Virus record (IMG/VR): IMGVR_UViG_3300033998_000095
Coordinates: 1 to 64,000 of that record
DNA from: a virus
DNA: 64,000 nucleotides
Direction: 5' to 3' (one strand)
Positions 57,684 through 64,000 of this stretch are shown piece by piece. Below the pieces are notes generated by a model, which saw only the letters and a list, made by a program, of their open reading frames with translations, did no database searches and was not told where the DNA came from. Position 1 is the stretch's first letter, and every line of letters begins with the position of its first letter. The translations under genes and the position numbers were made by a program.

Positions 57684-58673
57684 TTACCAAGTTAAATTAT
57701 CCATATGATCAATATTAATTCCAAATATATCTATAATTGGTTCTAGTCTCTTATAAATTGCAATATCAAGCATGGCATCTATATCTGGATAAAAAATAGA
57801 GGTATCTAAATTAACTCCTTCAGGTACTGTAATAACATCAATCTGATCGTTTTTAATTAGCAAACCCTCAACACGCATTTGCTTTAATTTCTTATCATAA
57901 TCTTTGATCTTGCTACCATCTACTTTACTTATAGTAAATGTATATCCTCTATCTCCTTCATAAAAGGTAGGACCATATATGACATTGTATATTTTCATGC
58001 CTCTTATAGTCTTTGTCAATACTTTATATTCTCTAGCACCCCATCCACCAGGAACTCCTAAAGTATAATCACCAGCCATAAGTCTGGTTTTATATTCATC
58101 TATATATTTGTCTATTAGATTTAAAATTTGAAAAGAGCTGTATTCTTCTCTTAATATCTTATCTATAACATCTTGTAACATCTGTTTAGTAAACCTTGGG
58201 AAATCTGCTCTAACCACCTCCATACCAGTGATACTTAGATTATCTATTTTCTTTCCTTCTTTGTTGATGATCCATAATGCATACTTCTTCTTTGCATCTA
58301 AGAACATAGCTCTCTTAATAACTAATTCCTCTTTAAATGTAAAGTTATATTTAGTGGCAAGCTCAGAATCACCAGCATTATGCCTTTTAAGCATTTCAGG
58401 AATGATATATTTATTAATATATTCAGAACAATTTCTAACAATCTTTAAAGTGGTTTCTGTCTTTTCATCTTCACTTATTGAATCATATTTATCACCATAT
58501 AATGACTTGAGCACTGGTTCAATAAAGAGAAACATTGAGTCAGTATTATGTACTAAAATGTCATTAGCAAAAAACATATGGTTATTATCAACTTCAATAT
58601 CATATACATACTCTGGTACATTATTTTCAATTTTCTCAACAGATGCTATTCTTTCCTTTACTATAGGCATCAT
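57684..58673 (-). CDS. DNA polymerase B, C-terminal half, with C-intein at its start
   Basis: 329 residues. The first 43 are the C-terminal part of an intein: EYVYDIEVDNNHMFFANDI (block F) and ILVHN (block G) with the penultimate His and terminal Asn. Directly after comes TDSMFLFIEP, the second half of the polymerase catalytic motif C (YGD|TDS). The remaining 286 residues are the rest of the palm and thumb (KKKYALWIINKEGK, DNLSITGMEVVRADFPRFTKQM). The protein cannot act alone because the first catalytic Asp of motif C is on the other polypeptide (60194-63484). It has its own GGGGG ribosome site and ATG-ATG start. Confidence 0.93.
   Translation of the reverse strand: MMPIVKERIASVEKIENNVPEYVYDIEVDNNHMFFANDILVHNTDSMFLFIEPVLKSLYGDKYDSISEDEKTETTLKIVRNCSEYINKYIIPEMLKRHNAGDSELATKYNFTFKEELVIKRAMFLDAKKKYALWIINKEGKKIDNLSITGMEVVRADFPRFTKQMLQDVIDKILREEYSSFQILNLIDKYIDEYKTRLMAGDYTLGVPGGWGAREYKVLTKTIRGMKIYNVIYGPTFYEGDRGYTFTISKVDGSKIKDYDKKLKQMRVEGLLIKNDQIDVITVPEGVNLDTSIFYPDIDAMLDIAIYKRLEPIIDIFGINIDHMDNLTW
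58545..58673 (-). other. Split intein, C-terminal fragment (43 aa)
   Basis: Codes for the last intein blocks ending in His-Asn at codon 58547-58545; the +1 extein residue is Thr (58544-58542). Together with the 117-residue N-fragment it makes about 160 residues, the size of a minimal intein without a homing endonuclease. Confidence 0.92.
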
Positions 58674-59005
58674 CTAGTACCCCCTATTCAAAATATCCAT
58701 ATATATTATTATAATGATATGGAGTAAAATCCATATCGATCATATAGCATTGCCACAGCAGAACCACCAGGCTCCCTAAATAATATATCACATCAGGAGA
58801 TATATATCTCCAAATATTTTTTAACTGTCTTTGTGGATTAAGTATAGCATAATATCTCTCACTTATCAAGCATATTAATATTAATAATCTCTTTAATGAT
58901 ATAAAAATTTACATATATATTATTATAATGAAAGAAGAAGTTTGTAGCTGTGTTTTACAGGCTTTTTCTTTCAAATATTTTTTTTACTTTTAGGGGGGTA
59001 TTATT
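58674..59005. promoter_or_regulatory. 332-bp AT-rich region between polymerase half and plus-strand cassette
   Basis: No convincing gene. A 61-codon minus-strand frame (58684-58869) exists but starts with a TTG lacking a ribosome site. Structures seen: an identical 20-base AT-rich sequence at 58698-58717 and 58912-58931 ending in TATAATGA, a small hairpin 58716-58737, a 16-base perfect palindrome 58796-58811, and a long imperfect hairpin at about 58929-58975 with GAAAGAA/TTCTTTC ends followed by eight Ts. The repeated TATAAT-bearing sequence may be the promoter of the plus-strand genes, and the last hairpin an attenuator in their leader. Confidence 0.4.
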
Positions 59006-59224
59006 ATGTTTAAGGTTGTAATTGAATCTTTATTTAATGATAGGTATGGGAAAGGTAAAAGGAAAGAATTCGTAGTATTAAGTAAAGCAGTTGCTATTCA
59101 AAAAGCAACTGCATTTAGTAAGCATTCTTGTGTAGAAGTTATCGATCACCATAAACAATGTATTGCTTATGGAGATCCAGTAGTAGGATTCAAGGAGATT
59201 GAGAGTTATGAGCACAATTTGTAA
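59006..59224 (+). CDS. Small unknown protein of the plus-strand cassette (72 aa)
   Basis: 72 residues, Lys/His-rich with mixed strand-helix pattern (FKVVIESLFND, FVVLSKAVAIQKATAF, HSCVEVIDHHKQCIAYGDP). No family recognised. A GGGGGG site lies before the ATG. Its last 17 bases overlap the start of the next gene, so the two are translationally coupled and may act together. Confidence 0.6.
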   Translation: MFKVVIESLFNDRYGKGKRKEFVVLSKAVAIQKATAFSKHSCVEVIDHHKQCIAYGDPVVGFKEIESYEHNL

Positions 59225-59540
59225 GATATATAAAGCAGTACTGTCAACTACAGTACTGCCAAATGATGGAATTTATCAGGTAAGAACTCTTGAAACCTTA
59301 CCTGATATCACAGGGGTGCCTCATTATATAGGACACCCTGCAACAAAAGCAATTGTAGAACAGCTTGGAGCAGTTGAAGCTTCCTCCAAGCTGTTCCAAG
59401 GATTAGATGTTGGAGAAGCAGCTGTATGCTTTGCCATCAAGCAAGGGAGAAGTACTAGAAAGGATGAAGGGTTCACAACTCCTCATCAAGAAGTTAGCAT
59501 TGATGATCTTTCTGTAAGAGAGATCATCAGATTAGAGTAA
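59208..59540 (+). CDS. Probable AcrIII-1-like (DUF1874) ring nuclease
   Basis: 110 residues. The layout fits the DUF1874/AcrIII-1 fold: a first strand and loop (AVLSTTVLPNDGIYQV), the hallmark YIGHPATKAIVEQLGAV with the Gly-His that carries the catalytic His in AcrIII-1, then EAAVCFAIKQGR and a late VSIDDLSVREIIRLE helix. AcrIII-1 enzymes degrade cyclic tetra-adenylate and so switch off type III CRISPR defence; they occur in archaeal and bacterial viruses. The identification is by eye, so the catalytic claim needs a profile search. The ATG 59208 has an AAGGAG site 10 bases away; the in-frame TTG at 59199 is too close. Confidence 0.6.
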   Translation: MSTICKIYKAVLSTTVLPNDGIYQVRTLETLPDITGVPHYIGHPATKAIVEQLGAVEASSKLFQGLDVGEAAVCFAIKQGRSTRKDEGFTTPHQEVSIDDLSVREIIRLE

Positions 59541-59548
59541 TAGAAAAT

Positions 59549-59580
59549 GGAAATGATCTGAGAATACTCAGGTCATTTCC
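59549..59580 (+). terminator. Hairpin after the DUF1874-like gene
   Basis: 14-base arms (59549-59562 with 59567-59580), 13 Watson-Crick pairs and one GU, loop of four. It follows the gene's stop by nine bases. The downstream run is ATAAATACATAA, with few Ts, so it may be a processing or stabilising hairpin as well as a terminator. Confidence 0.5.
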
Positions 59581-59615
59581 ATAAATACATAATTAAGAAT
59601 AAGGAGATGATAGTG

Positions 59616-60116
59616 ATGATATCAATGAAAAGGTTAACAAAATTATTTGTTTTATCTTTTATTATAAGCTACTTCTGTATAAATACAGGATTAGCATATG
59701 GGAATAATCTACATTTAGGAACAATTCCAAATGTAGATTATAAAATAGCTGAAAATAATGGTAATAATACTATCACCATCAATGAAAGTGGCTCATCTAA
59801 CATTGATGTAATATTAGATGAGTATGGTGATGTTTGTTTTAATATCAAAAAGATAAATCTCTATTTTACTGCAAATATATTTGCTGTATTAGATATCCTA
59901 ACACAGCTTGATGTTATTGAACCAGGTACATATAGAAATATGATTTTGGATGACAATGGAGTGACATTTGAAGTTGGTGTTAGCTCTGTGAAAAAAGATA
60001 ACGTCATGATGTGCATTAGTAATCAAGATATATCACTAATTCTAGACATTAAAACACCTAAACAGTTTCAATGTCTAGAAGATATAGAAAACAATATTCG
60101 CTCCTTATTTAAATGA
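59616..60116 (+). CDS. Secreted protein with signal peptide (166 aa)
   Basis: 166 residues. The N-terminus (MKRLTKLFVLSFIISYFC and then NTGLAYGNN) is a typical signal peptide: two basic residues, a hydrophobic core and a likely cut after LAYG or at Ala-Tyr-Gly. The mature part is beta-rich and acidic (NTITINESGSSNIDVILDEYG, CFNIKKINLYF). No family recognised. It should act outside the cytoplasm, for example in superinfection exclusion or lysis control; that is a guess. I start at ATG 59616, nine bases after the AAGGAG site; ATG 59607 overlaps that site. Confidence 0.6.
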   Translation: MISMKRLTKLFVLSFIISYFCINTGLAYGNNLHLGTIPNVDYKIAENNGNNTITINESGSSNIDVILDEYGDVCFNIKKINLYFTANIFAVLDILTQLDVIEPGTYRNMILDDNGVTFEVGVSSVKKDNVMMCISNQDISLILDIKTPKQFQCLEDIENNIRSLFK

Positions 60117-60122
60117 ATAGAT

Positions 60123-60165
60123 AAAGATATCAAGCGTGATTAAACGAATCACGCTTGATATCTTT
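60123..60165. terminator. Bidirectional terminator at the end of the polymerase N-half gene
   Basis: A 19-bp perfect stem (60123-60141 with 60147-60165), loop of five. Plus-strand readout is followed by TTATTT after a TTTT run in the stem; minus-strand readout ends in TTTATC. It separates the plus-strand secreted-protein gene from the minus-strand polymerase gene, so transcription from the polymerase N-half should stop before the C-half. Confidence 0.88.
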
Positions 60166-60193
60166 TATTTAAGTAATATATTTCACTATATAT

Positions 60194-63100
60194 TTATTTT
60201 TGGTTTGTCAATACAAGATCAGAATCCAATATTTCATTTGGTTTAACTTGCATTAATTGTCCATCTCTCTCAATCATAATAGAATGGTCTTCAGTTACAA
60301 TTAATTCTTTTCCACTTTCAGTTCTAATTCTATACATTGGTTTATTAACTTTATGTCGTGATATATTATTTATTGATCTATATACAGCATCAGAATCTTC
60401 ATATGTAAGTACTTTGTCATTTGCAAAGATATATTCTCTTCCTATATAATTCATAAGTTTGTATTCCTTATGCCTTTCAAATAGATCTTTGATTGGTATA
60501 CCTTCTGGATATTGTTCAGTATTTATTTTTGTATTTTCATCAACAGAATCACCATATACTATATTCTCCAGTACATCAGCATCGAGAAATCTTGTATCAA
60601 ATTCATATGGTTCAATATCCATCTTGTGAGCATCTCTCATTTTATTTAAATACTGATGAATATGATATGCACCCATTGTTACTATTTCTCTTCCAGATGC
60701 AGTTATAGTCTCTGCAGATGGAAAATGAAACAGTCTAAAATATTGATTAGCAATTCCACCATATAGTGAGTTAGTAAGAACCTTATAAGTAAATTGCCAG
60801 TTATTATATCTTTCTGCTAACATATGATTATTATTCTCAATAGCTTTAAACATTTCATTTTTATATCGTTTACGTTCTCTAATAAGCATATCTATAATTT
60901 CATAATAAACTGACAATTTCGTGTTATGATTGACATACATTGTACCCATTATTGTTATTATCAAATTGTGTTTCGTTATAGTCTCATGCAATTTCTGTAC
61001 TGTTATCTGTTTAACATTTAAGTTCTTATCTTCATAATTAATAAGTCTATCTGGTTGAGGTAATAATTCATCTCTATTATAGATATACTCACGAGCTATA
61101 TATTCATCTACCTTACCAACATAGGTGTCAATAGAAATATTATATCGTGCAATGATATATGGATACAGAGAAGAAAGATCCAAATCAGCCAACCAGTTAT
61201 ATAATCCTTTTAATGGTTTTCTTACAAAAGCACCTTTAAGCTTTTCTGTTTCCTGATCATTATCTTTATCATATTCATATTTTTTACATATAACTGTCTT
61301 ATTTTGTTTATCCAATGTTGTAAATAGAATACCATCTATAATTGGAAGTGTGCTGAATGATTCCTCCCAACTGATGTTGGTAGCTCTTATAATGTTAAAT
61401 TGAATATCAATATATTTAAGTTTATTGTCCAACTTTCTAACAAGATGAACATCATTAATATTATAAGCAATGAATCTATTGGGATCTGATAACCACATAT
61501 CATCAAATCGTTTGTCAAGAGACAATTTCTTTATACCAAGTTCGAATTCAGCAATAAATCCAAGTGTATATGATTCTCTTTTACTGAATGTTCTTTTCTT
61601 ATACAATGTTAAATAATCACATTCCACGACATATGGAATGTATGGTTTATTAGTTCTCTCATTAATAAAAATACGACCATATTTGTTTTTACATTCTATT
61701 CCAAGATATTGTGATCTATTAATAATAATTGGCCAGTCAAATGCTGATGAGTTCCATCCTGTTACAAGATCAGGATCTATTTCATCAAATTTTTGAATAA
61801 ACCCGTTCAACATCTTTCTCTCATCATTATATACAAATATTTCAATATTACATTCGTCTTTATATTCAAGATGTTTGATTATTTCTTGTTTATCAATGTT
61901 CAAATTGAATGAGTTGTTTATAAATGTATAATAAGTATCAGTATAGTTATCATACAGGGTTATCAACGATATAGCATATCTCTTTGCAGCTGCCATCATG
62001 TCATCAAGAAGCATCATATTGCCATTGAGAAACAATTCGATATCTATAGCAGCAATTCTTAATGGTTGTTCAGTCTCAGTATAAGTATTTCTAAACTGAA
62101 TATTCTTATATACTGATAGATTCATATCTCCAAAGACATTAAACCCTTTACTCTTCAAATCATTTATTACATTTACTCTATCTTTAAACTGTATAACCTT
62201 GAGCTTTAGTTTATCCTTGTATTCAACAGTATTATTTGATTTACCATAATATAGAGCATATTTATCATCTGTAGTATGAATTATTTTATCTTGTCCTCTT
62301 CTTAATATATAATTAACTTCAGATTTAAGATAATTGTATACTGTATTGACTAACATTATATTATCTGATGTATTACTTGTGGTATCAGTATCACTCTTAT
62401 TGTCATTAACTGTTTCATATTTAGTATTGTTAGGAATAGGAAATAACTTCCTCACATCATCAGTAGTATAAGACATATGTGGTTGAACATTATCTTTTGA
62501 TTCTACAGCATATCTTATTTGTTTTAACCTATTAGCAAAAATATCGTATCTGGACATATTTCTGCATATTGCTGATGGATGAATACATGGCAATAATAGA
62601 TGATCATTATATTTATATATCTTTGTCATAGCATCAGTTATCTTATCTGTTATACCAAATCTACTACATGGATAATTACCAAGTGGAACTATAACAGCAT
62701 CAGCAGGTAATTTAGAAATGATTAACTCTAGATTGTCAAAACAATATGCTATCTCATCTTTCATTGGTGGGTTTGATGGTTGATGAAAACATAAACAAAC
62801 ATTCATAACACCCCAATGAATATCATTAAAACCAGTATTATCTAATGTTTGTCTTAATAACTGTCCTGCACGTCCAACAAAGGGTTTTCCTTCTTTAATT
62901 TCATTGACAGCTGGTGCTTCTCCAACAAATAATACTTTAACTTGAGATATATCATTTGTTGTAAAATCAAAAATAGTTCTTTGTATATCATCTTTATTAT
63001 TAGATTTGCATAATGCACATTGTGTAATGAGTCTCTTTTCTATCTCATCTTTCAATGGAGAGATAGTATCTATAGTATCTTCAACATTGCAAGAAACAAT

Positions 63101-63484
63101 AGATTCTTGATTAAGATTTTCAGTATTATTATTTTTTGTCAATGTAAGATATGTTTTAATATCTTCTTCTGATAAATAGGGATGTTGGTGTTTTAATTGA
63201 TTTATTTCATCAGTAACTTTCTTTGATTTGTTTGACATATATTGTATCTGTTTAGATCTATTAATATTTCTGTGAAATTCAGATAATTTATCAAAAGGTA
63301 CATTTCGTGCAAGTATAGGATTAGTATTAATTAACTGATCTAAGTATATACAAGATAACACATCATCTTCAGATATATTTAATATCGTAGATATATTAAG
63401 TTGTTTAACTGAATCATCCAATGAATCAGTCTTATGTTGTATATAATAAATGTATTTAGTTAGTGGTGATAACTCTTTTGCCAT
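60194..63484 (-). CDS. UDG-fused DNA polymerase B, N-terminal half, with N-intein at its end
   Basis: 1096 residues in four parts. Residues 150-330: family-4 UDG-like domain with four Cys for an iron-sulphur cluster (156, 159, 232, 248), GEAPAVNE (188-195), PFVGRAGQLL and HPSA (302-305). Residues about 470-690: 3'-5' exonuclease with AIDIE, GWNSSAFDW and YNINDVHL. Residues about 760-978: polymerase motif A DLDLSSLYPYI, motif B KVLTNSLYGG and the first part of motif C, VYGD. Then about 117 residues of intein, SVDENTKIN (block A) and VTEDHSIMI (block B), and a stop. The other half of the intein and of motif C is in 57684-58673. A GGGGG site precedes the ATG. Confidence 0.93.
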   Translation of the reverse strand: MAKELSPLTKYIYYIQHKTDSLDDSVKQLNISTILNISEDDVLSCIYLDQLINTNPILARNVPFDKLSEFHRNINRSKQIQYMSNKSKKVTDEINQLKHQHPYLSEEDIKTYLTLTKNNNTENLNQESIVSCNVEDTIDTISPLKDEIEKRLITQCALCKSNNKDDIQRTIFDFTTNDISQVKVLFVGEAPAVNEIKEGKPFVGRAGQLLRQTLDNTGFNDIHWGVMNVCLCFHQPSNPPMKDEIAYCFDNLELIISKLPADAVIVPLGNYPCSRFGITDKITDAMTKIYKYNDHLLLPCIHPSAICRNMSRYDIFANRLKQIRYAVESKDNVQPHMSYTTDDVRKLFPIPNNTKYETVNDNKSDTDTTSNTSDNIMLVNTVYNYLKSEVNYILRRGQDKIIHTTDDKYALYYGKSNNTVEYKDKLKLKVIQFKDRVNVINDLKSKGFNVFGDMNLSVYKNIQFRNTYTETEQPLRIAAIDIELFLNGNMMLLDDMMAAAKRYAISLITLYDNYTDTYYTFINNSFNLNIDKQEIIKHLEYKDECNIEIFVYNDERKMLNGFIQKFDEIDPDLVTGWNSSAFDWPIIINRSQYLGIECKNKYGRIFINERTNKPYIPYVVECDYLTLYKKRTFSKRESYTLGFIAEFELGIKKLSLDKRFDDMWLSDPNRFIAYNINDVHLVRKLDNKLKYIDIQFNIIRATNISWEESFSTLPIIDGILFTTLDKQNKTVICKKYEYDKDNDQETEKLKGAFVRKPLKGLYNWLADLDLSSLYPYIIARYNISIDTYVGKVDEYIAREYIYNRDELLPQPDRLINYEDKNLNVKQITVQKLHETITKHNLIITIMGTMYVNHNTKLSVYYEIIDMLIRERKRYKNEMFKAIENNNHMLAERYNNWQFTYKVLTNSLYGGIANQYFRLFHFPSAETITASGREIVTMGAYHIHQYLNKMRDAHKMDIEPYEFDTRFLDADVLENIVYGDSVDENTKINTEQYPEGIPIKDLFERHKEYKLMNYIGREYIFANDKVLTYEDSDAVYRSINNISRHKVNKPMYRIRTESGKELIVTEDHSIMIERDGQLMQVKPNEILDSDLVLTNQK
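60197..60547 (-). other. Split intein, N-terminal fragment (117 aa)
   Basis: Starts with Ser (codon 60547-60545) directly after the polymerase residues YGD and ends at the gene's stop codon. Blocks A and B are present; no homing endonuclease motif (LAGLIDADG or HNH) is visible. Confidence 0.92.
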
Positions 63485-63542
63485 GAATTAAAATCCCCCA
63501 TCATATAATAATCATATAGACAATGTTTTATTTAACTAAACT

Positions 63543-64000
63543 TGGCAAGAAGTCTCCCATCTTCTACAAGTGGGAGATGAATTGCCAATTATTGTTATGA
63601 TTTATGAACTCTATATGCTTAAAACTAACTTGTTTATAAGATTTATTTGGTATAGTGATATAATTACCTTCTATATCTTGTATATATGCACCACCATTAG
63701 TAAAGCCTGTTATAAAACCAACTTTACCAAATACCTTCACTTTATCATTAAGATAAAAGCCATTTCTATATTTAGTGTTTTTACTGTTTCTTTTTTGAGT
63801 TCGATTTGGTTCTTTTCTACCTTTTCTTGGTATTGCTTCATGTAAACTACGCTTCTTTTTTCTAAATTGCTTTATTTTGAAGTAGTTGTCTGGATTATGC
63901 TTTATACTTTCTATTCCTGTTATAGCTATCGCATCATTATAATGAGTTTTTTCTAAGCCTAATTCTTTTCTTCTTATAGTTGTATAACTGCCATAGACTA
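63543..64000 (-). mobile_element. Second IscB element, right end and 3' part (runs off window)
   Basis: Right-end hairpin about 63554-63576 with outer stem TGGCA/TGCCA (63543-63547, 63583-63587) and the same flanking words ATTCATC and CTTCT (minus strand) as the element at 23.3 kb. It is inserted between the promoter side of the polymerase gene and whatever lies beyond the window. Its left end, omega-RNA and any transposase are outside the window. Confidence 0.75.
63564..64000 (-). CDS. iscB: IscB RNA-guided nuclease, C-terminal part (5' end beyond window)
   Basis: About 145 codons. It includes RuvC-III (KTHYNDAIAITG, with His and Asp as in the complete IscB at 23.3 kb), followed by a basic stretch (FRKKKRSLHEAIPRKGRKEP) and the C-terminal strand domain (KVKVFGKVGFITGFTNGGAYIQDIEG). 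The stop codon TAG lies inside the right-end hairpin of the element. Sequence differs clearly from the first IscB, so this is a separate lineage or an older copy. The N-terminal catalytic parts cannot be checked here. Confidence 0.85.
   Translation of the reverse strand, partial: VYGSYTTIRRKELGLEKTHYNDAIAITGIESIKHNPDNYFKIKQFRKKKRSLHEAIPRKGRKEPNRTQKRNSKNTKYRNGFYLNDKVKVFGKVGFITGFTNGGAYIQDIEGNYITIPNKSYKQVSFKHIEFINHNNNWQFISHL

Noticed and set aside
58684-58869. Minus-strand 61-codon frame between the polymerase halves
   Set aside because: TTG start, no ribosome site, AT-driven composition and overlapping palindromes. Another frame in the same stretch reads EPGGSAVAMLYDRYGFY, so a gene remnant is possible, but nothing supports an expressed protein.
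57684-63484. Split polymerase as a sequencing or assembly artefact
   Set aside because: Both halves end or start with proper intein sequence, each has its own ribosome site, and coherent genes plus terminators lie between. A simple frameshift or mis-join would not create matched intein ends.
1-64000. Alternative genetic code (stop codon reassignment), as seen in some large gut phages
   Set aside because: TAA and TAG act as normal stops at the ends of complete, recognisable genes, and conserved proteins read through without internal stops under the standard code.

Overview
The window is a 64-kb piece of a large tailed phage with a contractile (T4-like) tail. It is AT-rich, densely packed, almost entirely on the minus strand and uses the standard bacterial code. 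Strong AAGGAGG-type ribosome sites and frequent TTG/GTG starts suggest a Firmicutes (Clostridia-like) host; that host call is an inference. The sizes of the structural genes suggest a large (jumbo-class) genome. No tRNA, rRNA or CRISPR array was seen.

Layout from left to right. (1) 1-9.4 kb: receptor-binding and fibre proteins. (2) 9.5-10.5 kb: an unusual P-loop kinase fused to a LigD-type 3'-phosphoesterase. (3) 10.5-23.1 kb: tail genes, comprising a probable tube/baseplate protein, the tape measure with an M23 peptidase, a gp6/J-like baseplate wedge, the tail tube, and a helical protein split by a SUKH domain. (4) 23.2-24.9 kb: an IscB transposon with its omega-RNA, inserted in the 3' end of an SNF2-type helicase gene. 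(5) 26.8-44.3 kb: sheath, large terminase, hub-like protein, a second fibre locus, and baseplate genes ending with gp25 and a gp26-like zinc protein. (6) 45.3-51.1 kb: T4-style head module (major capsid, prohead protease, acidic core protein, portal). (7) 51.6-51.8 kb: a 180-bp non-autonomous IS200/IS605-like element inside a 20-bp inverted repeat. (8) 51.9-55.8 kb: small, acidic and membrane proteins. (9) 55.9-63.5 kb: replication genes (DnaB-like helicase and family B DNA polymerase). (10) From 63.54 kb: the 3' part of a second IscB element, cut by the window edge.

The most striking feature is the DNA polymerase. It is encoded in two separate genes. The upstream gene (60194-63484) carries a family-4 uracil-DNA-glycosylase-like domain, the 3'-5' exonuclease and polymerase motifs A and B. 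It stops just after the first half of an intein placed inside the catalytic YGD/TDS motif. The downstream gene (57684-58673) starts with the second half of the intein and continues with TDS and the rest of the polymerase. Protein trans-splicing is needed to rebuild the active site. The 1.5 kb between the halves holds a plus-strand cassette with a probable AcrIII-1-like (DUF1874) ring nuclease and a secreted protein.

How the genes work together: the structural genes form long minus-strand operons punctuated by hairpin terminators after sheath, tube region and capsid. The replication genes form a separate block flanked by bidirectional terminators at convergent junctions. IscB-type elements sit next to the helicase and polymerase genes, and a related mini-element sits next to the portal gene cluster, suggesting repeated activity of one transposon group in this phage.
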